From contig NC_018310.1 of the NCBI RefSeq assembly GCF_000234665.1, positions 186,001 through 250,000 of the forward strand: a DNA stretch of 64,000 nt. Reading direction: 5' to 3'. The notes under the pieces are model-generated. The model was not told where the DNA came from and did not search any database. It saw only the letters and a list, made by a program, of their open reading frames with translations. This DNA comes from Leishmania mexicana MHOM/GT/2001/U1103. Taxonomy: Eukaryota; Euglenozoa; Kinetoplastea; Trypanosomatida; Trypanosomatidae. Both the position numbers and the translations under genes were made by a program. The stretch's first letter is position 1. The number at the start of each line of letters is the position of its first letter. Below are positions 48,871 to 59,502 of the stretch, one piece after another.

Positions 48871-49493
48871 CAAAGAAACGGAAGCGTGCAACGAAGGGAC
48901 TCTCTTCCCCTAATGGCGGCTAGGCATGCACGTACCGCGGTCTACCTGCATCACGGCCGCTCAATCGCTGCTCCGCCCCACACGTGCACCCATCAGCGAG
49001 GCACGACTGTCGCATAGATGGACATGCGAAAGTGCAAAGCCAGTCTCAGGCTCACGGCTGCGCATACAGTGTCTTTCACTCCCCTCCCTCCCTCCCCCCG
49101 TTCCGCTGTCGTCTCTCAACACACGGACACCAACATGCGATATCTTTACCAAGTACCTATTCTCACCCCGTCGTCCTCCCTACTCCCTCTGCCTCGCTCA
49201 CAACCCTCTTCGTGGGCTTCCCCTCGCCGCTGCACGCCAGCACACCGCCACGCACGCCAGCAAGGAGGGCCGCCCACGCGACACGAGTCACATCACCATT
49301 AACGCCATCAGCGCCACGAAGGTGACACGCACATTCGGACTGTATATATATATATATATATATATACATACACCCGCACACGCGTACACGCGAGGTGTTT
49401 TTCGCCCTGCCCCGTTTTCCGTAGCGCCACATCCGCGTCGAGTCGTTGTTGTGCCACGTGTGTCACCTGCCACACCCCTATCCCCCCTCCCCC

Positions 49494-49521
49494 GCCTCTC
49501 TCTCTCCCCGTGCGGATACAG
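49494..49521 (+). promoter_or_regulatory. Predicted spliced-leader acceptor fixing the 49582 start
   Basis: A CCTCTCTCTCTCCCC-type tract is followed by ATACAG, with AG at 49520-49521. No ATG occurs between it and 49582, so translation should begin MGCKCAK although the frame is open back to 49510. Confidence 0.5.
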
Positions 49522-49581
49522 CGACACACGGCGGTGCCACGCATCACGCCCAACCACCGACGCGTCTCGTGGAAGAGGGGA

Positions 49582-51486
49582 ATGGGCTGCAAGTGCGCAA
49601 AGACCAAGGAGAGGAGGAGGCAGGAGGAGCCGCCAGGGGCTCCCACGGAGGACGTGGGACAGGAGGCGGTGCGGCACGCCGGCACCTCCGACCCGGATGA
49701 GGCGCTCGTGAGGGAATCCGTGCGTCCCTCCGGGACAGCGAGCTCGTCCCACTGGAGGGGTGAGGATGGTACCAGACCGCCGGAGCAACTGCCGGAGGAG
49801 GCGGTAGCGGAGCCGGAGGCAGACAATGCGGTGACTGCCGTTGGTGCGCCTGATGACTCGACGCACTCGAGGCACTCGAGGAAGGCGACGACAGAGATGT
49901 CGGTGAAGTCAAAAGAAAGTGACGATGCTCCAGCAGAGGCGGACGACGCCTCCAAGAACGCTGGTGCGGCGCTGCAGTCGTCCCCAAGCCGCACCTGGAC
50001 GCCATCAGAGCAGCAGAAGCCTGAGCAGGAGGTGCCGAAGGTTGGCAGCGAGTTCGAGTTTGAGGAGGAGAGCAACAACATGGAGAAGGCGGCGGGAGAT
50101 GAGTGGGAGGTAGAGCTCTCGCAGCCGTGCCCCTTACCACCATCGACGCAGCAGCAACCGGAGCCCGCACCCGTCCCGCCAGCCGCTGTGACAGCGACGC
50201 TGAACGATGCGGAGCCAACAACGCCAGTCGCCATGGAAAGTGCCCCGCAGCCGATACCGCAGCGCGAGTCACCACGCTCGCTGCCGGACAGTTGTAACGG
50301 TCAGAATGCGAGCGCTGCACCGTCGTCGAACGCTCCCGCACCGCGCCGCCTTTCGCGGAAGCCGAGCATCGCGAGCTCTTCGTCCGTTTCCGTGCGGCCT
50401 GTACGACGGCCACCACAGCGCAACCTGGTGCAGCCATCAACGAACAACGGTGGTAGCCTGCGGGCTCTCCAGTACGTCGCCTCTCCCGCGGCTGCTGCTC
50501 CGCCCCGGCATCTCGCCCCCCCTAGAGACGAATATCGCGCTGCTGCAGCGGTGCCGCCGTCGTCGACACCGTCGTCGGCCTCGACTGCAGTGACATCCAT
50601 CATTGATAAAGCGTTGATGCCGGTCGGCAAGCCGTCTGAGCACATGACGGCACCTCACCACAGTGCTGACACCGGCCGCGAGACGGTGGCGTCGCGACAG
50701 CACGGGAACGGGTTTCTCCACGAGAGCTCGGCTGGCCTGCGGACGCCATACTCGCAGTTGCCGCTGCGGCCTGTGTCTGGACAGTGGCGGCGCGGCTTTC
50801 TCTCTCCCATCCCGTATCGTCGGGGCTACACAGACCCGAACCCTGGCGCTGCCCCTCAGAAGTACCGCCCATCAACGACGTACATGCCCCCGCCCACGGC
50901 TTACGTCATGGGGGCTGCCGGCGGTGCGCCGCCGCGGCTTTTGTTCGACGCTTCAACGCTTGCCACCATCGAGGCGTCCACCACTAGACTTGCCGAGGCG
51001 CGCACGCTTCGCCTGGCCGGCGCCCACAACGGCGCGGCGGCGATGATAACAGGTAACGACCGAGGCAATGGGGCGTCCTTTTCCATGTCGCGGCACTTGG
51101 CGGCGCCATCGATGTCGGTGCCGCTTGCATCACGACTACCGACGTCGAGCCTAAGCGATCACGTGTACTCCCTCGCTGCGTCGGCGGCAGGGGTCTCTGC
51201 TGCTGCTTCCGCGCCACCCTCGATAACCGCTGGCTCTTCGTACTCGCGTGGCAGCCAGAAACCAAGGTTGGCCATGCCAGCGCCTCGAGCGCAGCAGCAG
51301 CACTTTCCCGCCTCTCCCCACGCTGTAGAACAGTCTCTGGAGCAGCACACGTCTAATGGCGCAGGCATGCCAGCACGCGCTGCGGTAAGCCAGGCCGCGA
51401 GGTACGACGACGGCGTCGACACCCCTAGTGCGGATGTCTTGTACGGTGCGGTGCAGGAGCCGGTCGTGTACGGGCAACGGTACTAA
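49582..51486 (+). CDS. Predicted dually acylated protein of unknown function
   Basis: A protein of 634 residues starting MGCKCAKTKERRRQEE. Gly2 could be myristoylated and Cys3/Cys5 palmitoylated, with a following Lys/Arg cluster to help membrane binding. In trypanosomatids this type of N terminus marks plasma-membrane, flagellar-membrane or endomembrane proteins. Residue 6 is Ala rather than the favoured Ser/Thr, so myristoylation is likely but not certain. Residues about 20-215 are Glu/Asp/Ser-rich, with VGSEFEFEEESNNMEK. From about 255 on the protein is basic and Ser/Pro/Ala-rich, with a Tyr/Pro/Arg block near 405-440 (YRRGYTDPN, YRPSTTYMPPP). No domain is recognised and it is probably largely disordered. 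It is the first of three consecutive genes with N-myristoylation-type starts. Confidence 0.8.
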   Translation: MGCKCAKTKERRRQEEPPGAPTEDVGQEAVRHAGTSDPDEALVRESVRPSGTASSSHWRGEDGTRPPEQLPEEAVAEPEADNAVTAVGAPDDSTHSRHSRKATTEMSVKSKESDDAPAEADDASKNAGAALQSSPSRTWTPSEQQKPEQEVPKVGSEFEFEEESNNMEKAAGDEWEVELSQPCPLPPSTQQQPEPAPVPPAAVTATLNDAEPTTPVAMESAPQPIPQRESPRSLPDSCNGQNASAAPSSNAPAPRRLSRKPSIASSSSVSVRPVRRPPQRNLVQPSTNNGGSLRALQYVASPAAAAPPRHLAPPRDEYRAAAAVPPSSTPSSASTAVTSIIDKALMPVGKPSEHMTAPHHSADTGRETVASRQHGNGFLHESSAGLRTPYSQLPLRPVSGQWRRGFLSPIPYRRGYTDPNPGAAPQKYRPSTTYMPPPTAYVMGAAGGAPPRLLFDASTLATIEASTTRLAEARTLRLAGAHNGAAAMITGNDRGNGASFSMSRHLAAPSMSVPLASRLPTSSLSDHVYSLAASAAGVSAAASAPPSITAGSSYSRGSQKPRLAMPAPRAQQQHFPASPHAVEQSLEQHTSNGAGMPARAAVSQAARYDDGVDTPSADVLYGAVQEPVVYGQRY

Positions 51487-54099
51487 AACACGCTCGAGCC
51501 TCGTCAGGAACAGCGTCACCACCTACGAACCGTTGACCACGGGTGAGGTGCCGACAAACCCGGCCGCGCTGCCGCCGGTAGGTCGCGATGCAGGCCGCTC
51601 ACCCATACTCCAGTATCCTTGACGGTGTGGACGCCGACAACACTCATCCCCGAAAAGGCGGCGGCCACGCAGCCAAATCTCCCTCAGCGGGTGCCAATGG
51701 GGAAGCTGCAGCGCCTGACCACCGCCACAGAGCGAGCCAAAGTAGTCTGTGGCGGTGGTCAGGTGAATGGTGCACGAGGACCCTGCGCTGCCGCCTCTGC
51801 CGCTGTAGAGGGGCGAAACGCCTTAGAATATGGCCAAAATCATGGCGCAGATGGGCACCATCACGCCTATGTAGCTTTAAGGCAGAGAAAGGACTGCGGG
51901 AGGGGGCGTGTAGGTGCGTCGCAGCTGATAGAAAGCGCAACCGCCTCGCTCTCCGTCGGCCACCATACAGCCGTGTGGGAGCGGTGCCATCGACGCTGAG
52001 GCGGGTAGAAGGAGGGCGAGAAGGTCGAGTGGCAAGCGTAGAGCAGACCTCTCGCCTCTCCAGGGCACATGTGAGCGTGCTTCGCCGGGCCTCTGCCACT
52101 GTGCAGCTGTCCGGGCCTCTCTGCCCTCTGCCTGCTTGGTTTAAGACTCGCTCCGCTTTCTTACTTCCACGCGCCGTTGCCATTCTCTTGTTGATTCGGT
52201 TGTTGATGACGTCGCATGTGAGGGGGCAAGAGAGGGGTGGGGTGGGGTGGCGCAGCACCTTCCTCCGGCCCTCCTCTGCCTGTGCGTGGGTGTGCGCGTG
52301 CCTGTACCGATGTTCTTGTGCTTCTTCTGTTTTGCCCCAAGACTGTCGCCACCACCGCTGATGTACGCCGTCTGTGTATGGTTGGTCTCTTAGAAACTAT
52401 CTTCCCCCCCCCCTCGTGCTGCGATGGCGGGTGTGCATGCAGCACGCCCCTCCCCCTTCTTCCCCCCGTACCTCACGCATCTCCCCCCCTTCTACTCACC
52501 GCCTTTGCAGCTTCATCGATGGACGGATGACAAGTGGATGTTTTGGAGCTGGCGACGTCGTGGTAGGCCATGTACACGGTTGCGTTGTATGCAGCGCCTT
52601 CGTGGTGTGTGTGTGTGTGTGTGTGCGAGGGTGCGCGCGGGGGGAGGGGGAGGAGGAGGATCCATCTCTCGCCTTCTCATTTCACTTCACCGCATCTCCG
52701 TCACTGATGTCCGACCGCAACGCGCGTGTCTTTCATTCACCTGCCTTGCCTGCTGGGTGCGGCGGCATTGCTGTCCTTGAAGGCGCGCCTCGCCCCTCCT
52801 TTCCGTGGCGCCGTGCGGATGCAGGACGCGCGTGGTCGGTCGGCGCGTCGAGGCGTACGTATATGCTGACAGCCCTGCTGTGAGGGGCCACTCCCCCCCC
52901 CCAACCCCTCCGAACACCTCCTGCGCCCCTTCCGCACCTCCTCTCCATCCCTGACGACACACCCACACGAGCGCATCACCAAAATCCATTTCTTATTCAA
53001 AACGCTGGGGCCCCACCCACGCCGGTGCAGGAATCCCAGAGGTGCTTGGCACACACACACACACCCACACACCTACACCCACCTCTCTCCCCCTTCCCCT
53101 CCCCCAAATATATATATATATATACCGGAACAAAGCGGGAAAGCCCGTCGCGGGAATTACACGAAGCAGCAAGCCCACGCGGCCCGCCTCCCGCCTCCCC
53201 CCTACAAGCCAGCGCACGCATCTTTCTCTCTCTCTCTGTCTCGTCCCCCCTTATATCTATCACTCTATCCACCTGTCTCGCCCGCGCCTAAGCGTCCATC
53301 ACCACCTCCTCCACGCCGTTGCTGTTGTTGCCTTCTTTTATCTGTCTCCCCTCACCTCCTGCGCACGTGTGCGTCCCTTGTCACGCATCGCGCCCACCCG
53401 CCCACCGGAGGAGGAGGAGAGCGTGCGTTCTTTCACATTGTTTGTCCGTACGCGTACCACAGCACACTTGTCGAGACGGGGTAAGTGCGAGAAGGTGCGG
53501 CGCGACACAGCGTGCGTGCGCTCATCACTCAACACACAGCACGCGCACGCACGCAAATCGATTGCTTCCTCGTCGCCTTGTCTCCTTCACTTTTCCGTGG
53601 CCGTGCCTGTGGGTGCCTCACTGCCGCCGCTACCACCGCTGCTCCGCACCCACAGACCGCGCACACAACCACCCGTCGTCGCCTGTAGAGGCATCGCCAT
53701 CACCATCATCCGTGCTTTCATCATCATTACCGTCGTTGCTGTTTTCCATTATTCACAGCGCAGCCCGCATCGCGGCTGCTTCCTCAGCGCATTACATTGT
53801 CGGCGCCGTTGCCTGTGCGCTCCCTGCGCTGCACCTCTCTTTTCCATTCTCGCGCGTTTCGCTGCCGACTCTTACCACACCCCCAAGACGGGAGAAGGGG
53901 TGCAGTCGACGGAGGCGAAGCAGGACGTGTTGGGCAGTCCCCGCCCATCTCCCCCCTCCCCCCCCCCCCCCCACACACACACTCCGCCCCCGGTCTTGTC
54001 ATCGTCGTTGCAGCCGCTCTGGCCAGCTTCGGTGTTGTGGCTTGCTGCTGGGTTGTGGCTCCCTTTAGCATCGATAGTAGTGAGGAATAGGGCGAAAGG
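51487..54099. other. Long intergenic region with a strong hairpin, no gene seen
   Basis: 2.6 kb. The first 650 bp have mixed composition unlike simple repeat and contain an 18-bp perfect hairpin at 51714-51763; this part could be a degenerate retroposon, which I cannot confirm. A GT run lies at about 52607-52624, a TA tract at 53108-53124, a C run at about 53957-53972, and an acceptor AG at 54067-54068. Open frames such as 53042-54328 are simple sequence. Confidence 0.6.
51714..51763. repeat. Perfect 18-bp inverted repeat in the intergenic region
   Basis: CCTGACCACCGCCACAGA (51714-51731) and TCTGTGGCGGTGGTCAGG (51746-51763) are exact complements with a 14-nt loop. A G-T and a C-G pair extend the stem outward to 20. 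It lies about 230 bp after the stop of the 49582 gene, probably within its 3'UTR. Confidence 0.95.
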
Positions 54100-57000
54100 A
54101 TGGGCGGGGTCTGCTCACGTGCCACGACGAAGCGCGCGGAACCCGACCCGGGAAACGCGGCCGGCAAGGACGCCAATGAAAACAACGTCAGCTTGCCAAA
54201 GCCACCGGCGGCGAACGTTGCGCCGGACGGGAGCTCGAGTACACATGTTTGTTTCACCGACCGAAACGGTCGCGCCGGCAATACAGAGGCCGATGTCTCG
54301 GAGTGGCCGCTCAGTGGCAGCGCCTTGATCCGCCCCACCAGCGCTGACCCCCGAAGCAGCAACGCCGGCGGCGACTTCACCAGGAACATCGCCCTTCTCT
54401 CGGTGAGAGAGCCGCCGCGTGACGCGGAGGCGAAGACGAGCAGCGTCGACACCGCCATCGGCTCCGCCGCTAGTAACTCGACCTCGAACAACGGTGGGGC
54501 GTATCCAAGTTCGGCGCAATCGAGACCACGCTACGACACCTACTTCCCTCCAGGCCACGACGCAGGCATGCGGCTAGGGGCTGAAAAGTACACCGGTGTC
54601 GGCGCGAGCCCGCTTTCGGCGGTCAACTCACTCGATCTGCAGAGCTTCACGTCCACCGCGTCCTCCGGCAAGGTGAGCAAACCGCGCGACCAAGTCGCAC
54701 GCCCCAGCATGGCGCAGCCGCGTGCGAACCCGATGATTTTCACGGACGACGACACGTCCGTGGTGGAGACGGCGAGCTCGGCGTTCGCCACGCCGAGGGA
54801 GCTACGCAAGAGTTTGAGCAGTATTGCTGGCCTCCCTCGCAACGCCTCCATCATCAGCCGCGGCAGCATGATGAGCCAGCAATCACACGGCTACAGCTAC
54901 TATAACAGCAGCGCGACATGCACGGAGTACTGCCCGATGCCTCCGCCTGCGTCGCTCCCACTGAGCGCGGCCACAGCATCCCTCACCTCGGCCGCGGCGC
55001 AGCTTAGCCAGAGACAGCAGCGTCCACAGAGGCCGCCGCCCTTCTCCCCCAGCCAATCCTCCAACATGACCGTCACGAACGTGCGCACGAACCGGCAGGC
55101 GCTGGCGACGAGGAGCCTCGGCGGTGCAAGCACGCCGCTCACTCGACAGAGCTCCATCGTAGGGTCGGACTGCTTCCAAAGTTGCTGCAGCTACACCGAC
55201 CTGATCTCGTCTACAGCTGGTCACCTGACTCCCGCCACCCCAGCAGGTGCGGCTGCAGAGGCGGACGTGCGCCTCCTCTCTGGCGGCTACCCAGCGAGCA
55301 CCGCCGACAGAGCTTCTTCGATGGGGCGGGAGCTCTACACATGCCGCAGCGCCTACACGCCGTCCACTCATGCCCGATCACTCTCTTCTCCGGCGGCGGC
55401 CACCCACAGCCGAGGCGCGACTATGCTCCCCAGCGCGCTGCACGCGTTGTTTTTGCCCCCACGTTCCCCACTGCAGACCCCGCGTGGCGCCGCGGGGCCG
55501 TGGAGCACTCCGAGTGAGCAGCAGCTGCAGCAGAGGCGGCAAGACAGCCTCTACTCCGGCATCGAGGACGCGCCTGCGTCTGAGGACTTCTTCTCAGTCC
55601 CGCCGAGCGCCCGCGACCTCTTCCTCGCGCGGCCCTCCACCGCTGCATCGACGCCGGCCGACCGCTTTGTTCTTGGCAGGGGCCTCCCCAACACCGCGGC
55701 GGCAGCGGCGGCGAACACAAGCCACCAGAGCACCACCACCACGGCTACCGGCAGCGGTAGCGCAGCAAGGACGTCGAGAAGCGTAGAGAAGTGCAACTTT
55801 ACCTCTCCCGAGTCACGTTACCCGTGCTCCTTCGGCGAGGCAGCGGCGCTGTCATCGTTGCGACCCATTTCAGGGTCCTTCCACTCCGGCTCCGCCCCGT
55901 CGTCGTTGTGGACGGACGCATCACTGCTGACGGCAAGGATGCTGCTAGAGCAGCAGCAGCAGCTCAGCCACGCGTCCGCTGCGACTCGAAAGAAGGCCGC
56001 CAGCCACGGCAAGAACAACAGCAGCGTCAGCGGCGGCGCCAGCAGAAAGGGAAGGCGGGTGCGGAAGCGGCGCTACCCCCGCGGCGACTTCCTGCTCAAC
56101 TTGAATCCGCCGCCACAGGCGGCGCTTGGGATGGGGGCGGCAGCGACGAGCCAGGAGAACCCCTCGCCGTCGTCTACCTCTGCTGCAGATGCAATGGCGA
56201 TGCCGCCGCAGCCGAGTGATGCCTCGAACATTGTCACGTTGGTCGACAACCACGGCATTGAAGCGACCTTTGCATCCTCCTCGACCGCGAGCAAGACGAG
56301 CAGGCGCAAGTCCGGCACCGTTGATGACCCTGAAGCCGCAAGGGGAGTACGGTCAACTCAGGCCTACGTCGAGGCCCCTCTGCCCGTGCGAGATGCTGCT
56401 GCTGCTGGTGGTGGTGGTGGTGGTGGCAATACCGCGGCGTTGCCCACCTCGCCCTCTGGCAGCATGAGCTCCTTCTCCACGGTTGCCTCGTCGTACCGGC
56501 ACGACATCCTCGTGAGTGCGTCGTCGCAGGGTTCGCCGGAGGTACCGCAGCAGCGGCCGAGGCCGAAGAGCGATACTGCTCCTTGCAGGCGGCGACACTC
56601 CTCCCGTGGCGCAGGCGGTGGCACTTCGAAGTTGCGCTCAAAGGCGGCTTCCGCGACGTTCAGTGATTCCGCGGCACATGGCGGGATGGAACGCCACGCT
56701 CCGGCTGCCAAGGCCACCAAGGGCGCCGGCGCTGCTGCGACTGGTGCTGAGGCAACGTCTGCGTCATTGGTGGCGCCGCTCATGACGAACCCAAAGCCGT
56801 GGGTGCCGAACGGTAGATCGACGGCTGCTGCTGCAGCCCGTGCTGGCTCACGCAGCACCGCGGACGTGATGACCACTGTTACCACCACCACCACCACCAC
56901 AGTGCCTCCTGGTGACCCCAGCCGTCGCTCGTCGCTGGCTCGCCGCAGCTCGACTTCAAACACAAGCGGCGGCGGCACCCGCGCCGTCACAGCCCCGGGT

Positions 57001-58098
57001 CGTACCGGAGGCGGGGCGCGACCCGCTTCTGCCACGGCGGCTGCGGCTGCCCGTCCCTCCCCTGGCGGCGCGGCCAAGCCTGGTCCTGGGAAAGGAGCGC
57101 CGCGGCGGACCTCGGCCTCAGGTTCCCTCGTGCCCCCGTCGCCCACCGATGCGCGCAAGCCAAAAGCGAAACGGACAGCAGCGGCCGCAGCTCCAGCGGC
57201 AACAGCGGCAGCCGCTGCCAGAGAACCGTCGGGTGCTGAGGAGTCCGAGTCCGTCGTTGAGTACTCCCTCGGTATTGACGCTACCATGGAGAGCGAGGGG
57301 TCAGGGGTGGATGTCGTGGACAGTGGCAGTGGCAGCAGCGACAGCGGTCTGCAGACAGCGCTAGGTGCCACTTGTCCACAGCAGCCGCCACCGCAGCAGC
57401 ACGCGGACAGGACAGCAGATGCCGTAAAGGTCAACGACATCAACGATGACTTCCCGGCGCAAGAGCGCGTGCCGCAGCCGTGTGGCAGCAACGCAGATGA
57501 CACTGATGAGGTACCTCTCGCGGGCTTCCGAGCGTCACCTGATGTCTCTAACGCCACGGCTATCACGTCGTTGGCGGATAGCACCTTCCTACAGCCGTAC
57601 ACGGAGGCGCAGCTGGTGACGATATTCGGCGGCTCCGCAGCTAGGCTGCACAGTTGTGACTGCAGCAATCAACACCTTCGGGTCTCCGACGAAGGTAGAG
57701 GCGGGGATGCCGCGGCCAAGGATGACGACAACTCTGAGGACGACCGCGCCGCACTTCCCGCCGACTCAGAGGTGGTGGTGGCGCACCGCGCGGTGTCCTC
57801 CACCGACGGCGACGGAATGGGACCGTACTCGGTCTCCGCAACCTCTGGTGAGGAGGTGATGCGGGCGGTGACACCCGGTAGCGCTGCACGGAGTAATAGC
57901 GAATTGCCCATCGCAAAGTACAGGGACGCATCAACGCTGGCGAAGGAGGATTCGGTGCCCACGGCGCTCGGCGTCAGCAACGGCGAGGGCAAGGGCGAGG
58001 CGGCCACCGATTACTCAGCGGTGGACATATCGAGTCACTCCTTTTCCTCCGGATCCGACTCGCACGCCTCAGAGGTGCAGGTGGTCACACTGCACTGA
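54100..58098 (+). CDS. Large predicted acylated Ser/Ala-rich protein of unknown function
   Basis: A protein of 1332 residues starting MGGVCSRATTKRAEPD. Gly2 with Ser6 fits the N-myristoylation pattern and Cys5 could be palmitoylated. The start is the first ATG after an AG at 54068. The rest is dominated by Ser, Thr, Ala, Pro and Gly runs, with basic patches (RKGRRVRKRRYPRG near residue 650), a poly-Gly stretch near 770 and an acidic C terminus. No enzymatic or structural domain is recognised. It is likely disordered and held at a membrane by its N terminus. It follows another acylated, low-complexity protein and precedes a third acylated one. The composition invites slippage, so length may vary between strains. 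Confidence 0.8.
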   Translation: MGGVCSRATTKRAEPDPGNAAGKDANENNVSLPKPPAANVAPDGSSSTHVCFTDRNGRAGNTEADVSEWPLSGSALIRPTSADPRSSNAGGDFTRNIALLSVREPPRDAEAKTSSVDTAIGSAASNSTSNNGGAYPSSAQSRPRYDTYFPPGHDAGMRLGAEKYTGVGASPLSAVNSLDLQSFTSTASSGKVSKPRDQVARPSMAQPRANPMIFTDDDTSVVETASSAFATPRELRKSLSSIAGLPRNASIISRGSMMSQQSHGYSYYNSSATCTEYCPMPPPASLPLSAATASLTSAAAQLSQRQQRPQRPPPFSPSQSSNMTVTNVRTNRQALATRSLGGASTPLTRQSSIVGSDCFQSCCSYTDLISSTAGHLTPATPAGAAAEADVRLLSGGYPASTADRASSMGRELYTCRSAYTPSTHARSLSSPAAATHSRGATMLPSALHALFLPPRSPLQTPRGAAGPWSTPSEQQLQQRRQDSLYSGIEDAPASEDFFSVPPSARDLFLARPSTAASTPADRFVLGRGLPNTAAAAAANTSHQSTTTTATGSGSAARTSRSVEKCNFTSPESRYPCSFGEAAALSSLRPISGSFHSGSAPSSLWTDASLLTARMLLEQQQQLSHASAATRKKAASHGKNNSSVSGGASRKGRRVRKRRYPRGDFLLNLNPPPQAALGMGAAATSQENPSPSSTSAADAMAMPPQPSDASNIVTLVDNHGIEATFASSSTASKTSRRKSGTVDDPEAARGVRSTQAYVEAPLPVRDAAAAGGGGGGGNTAALPTSPSGSMSSFSTVASSYRHDILVSASSQGSPEVPQQRPRPKSDTAPCRRRHSSRGAGGGTSKLRSKAASATFSDSAAHGGMERHAPAAKATKGAGAAATGAEATSASLVAPLMTNPKPWVPNGRSTAAAAARAGSRSTADVMTTVTTTTTTTVPPGDPSRRSSLARRSSTSNTSGGGTRAVTAPGRTGGGARPASATAAAAARPSPGGAAKPGPGKGAPRRTSASGSLVPPSPTDARKPKAKRTAAAAAPAATAAAAAREPSGAEESESVVEYSLGIDATMESEGSGVDVVDSGSGSSDSGLQTALGATCPQQPPPQQHADRTADAVKVNDINDDFPAQERVPQPCGSNADDTDEVPLAGFRASPDVSNATAITSLADSTFLQPYTEAQLVTIFGGSAARLHSCDCSNQHLRVSDEGRGGDAAAKDDDNSEDDRAALPADSEVVVAHRAVSSTDGDGMGPYSVSATSGEEVMRAVTPGSAARSNSELPIAKYRDASTLAKEDSVPTALGVSNGEGKGEAATDYSAVDISSHSFSSGSDSHASEVQVVTLH

Positions 58099-59502
58099 TG
58101 ACGCCGCGATCGAGCAATCGATGGCAGTTCACCGCCTTTTTCTGGGGCCGACCGCTCCCACTTGTTGAGTTTTTGTGTGTGTGTGTGTGTGCGCCGCCCC
58201 TCCCTCTCCATCCCTTGCTCCCTCTCGACGCATCTGTCCGTCGTTCACCTCGTGGCGTAACGGTGTGTGTGTGTGTGTGTTGAGTGGAAGCCGATGCTGC
58301 GGCTACTTTTTATTTATCTCCCTCTCGGCGTGCGTGCGTTAGCGTGTGCGTGTGTGTGTGAGCGCGCGTGTGCGCCCCGCCGTCAGCTCTACCTGATTCA
58401 CGTTGCTTGCACTGAGTTCTGATGCCTTCGTCTTCCGGTCACTTCACTCTTCTTGAGCCTCCGCTCTCCCTCTGTGTGTCTCCGCGTGGCTGAGTGTGCG
58501 TGTGCGTAGCTGGCACGGGCGGTGCGCGCACGCATGCGCACCTCTTTCTCTCCCTCTCACCTTCTCTCGCTGTGCGCGCGCGCGTGCGTGCCTGGATGCT
58601 TGTAGGAGGTCTTCATGGAGCCGGTGCAGATGGGTGGGTTGGCTCTCCGACCGCACGAGCACCAGCGCACTTGCCCGCACTCAGGCAAAGGCAAGCACAC
58701 ACGCGCGTGTGCACGCTCGACACCAGCGCACATCTGACGTATCGCGCGGTGGAGGCGTGCAGGCGCGCATTTTGTTTTCTTCCCCTTGGCTATTTTCATA
58801 CCGCTGCCCTCTCCCTCCCTCCCCGCCGGCCTGCGTGTCGGCGCGCGTGCTCATGTGCACAGGTCCGCCTCTCTCTCTCCGTCAGCTGTGGGAGGGAGGG
58901 GGGAGGGAGGGAGGGAGGCGGCATGTCGCGTCCCGTCCCGTCTCGCTCTGTCTCTGTGTGCGTGTGTGTCTGTCCTCTGTCTCACGTAGATAACGGAGTA
59001 ACTGAAGAAGGCACCCTCAACTACTTTTGCTAAGAGGCTGGAGAAAAAAAGAGAGAAAACACCGCCGTGCATCCGCGCAAACGCACGCACGAATCTCTCT
59101 CTGTCTGTCTGTCTGTGTGTGTGTGTGTGCGTGCGTGCGTGCCTCACCACGCGCCATTCTGCACGCATCATGCGCTGCTCTCCTGCTCCTCGTACAACGT
59201 CGCGGCGTCTTCTCCATCTCCCGCCTTCCCCCTCCTCCTCTCTCACGTCGTCCTTCTGGCCCCCTCCCCCCCCTCCCAAAGTACAAGCGATTCGGAAGCG
59301 GCGAAGCCACAGAGTCTCTCCTTCTCTCTATCTCCGCGCGCGCGCGTGTGAGTGTGTGTGCCTGAGTGTTCTGCCGCCGCTGCCCCCCCTTCCCCCCGAC
59401 CACCTCCATCAACGCCATCAGCGGGTCTACGGGAAGAGCACATTTTCGCAGGCCTTACTCACTTCCTGCTGGTCGACTGGCGTCTGTGTTACCAACGCAG
59501 CG
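58099..59502. other. Intergenic region with GT runs, no gene seen
   Basis: It holds GT or TGTG runs at about 58166-58181, 58263-58280 and 59113-59128, and pyrimidine tracts near 59200-59280 and 59390-59450. AG sites at 59450-59451 and 59499-59500 could serve the next gene; use of the second would leave only two bases before the ATG. Confidence 0.6.

Larger units (their letters stand above)
47619..49581. other. Intergenic region holding dispersed repeat copy B
   Basis: It holds a GT run near 47660-47672, a TA tract at 47852-47863, repeat copy B at 48466-48870, a TA tract at 49343-49366, and the acceptor for the next gene at 49494-49521. No coding sequence seen in nearly 2 kb. Confidence 0.65.

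Noticed and set aside
51588..52361. Plus-strand open frame of 257 codons after the 49582 gene
   Set aside because: Arg/Cys-rich translation across the hairpin region; third-position bias is absent.
53042..54328. Plus-strand open frame of 428 codons before the 54100 gene
   Set aside because: It translates CA repeats, TA repeats, a C run and splice-acceptor sequence, and it overlaps the well-supported start at 54100.
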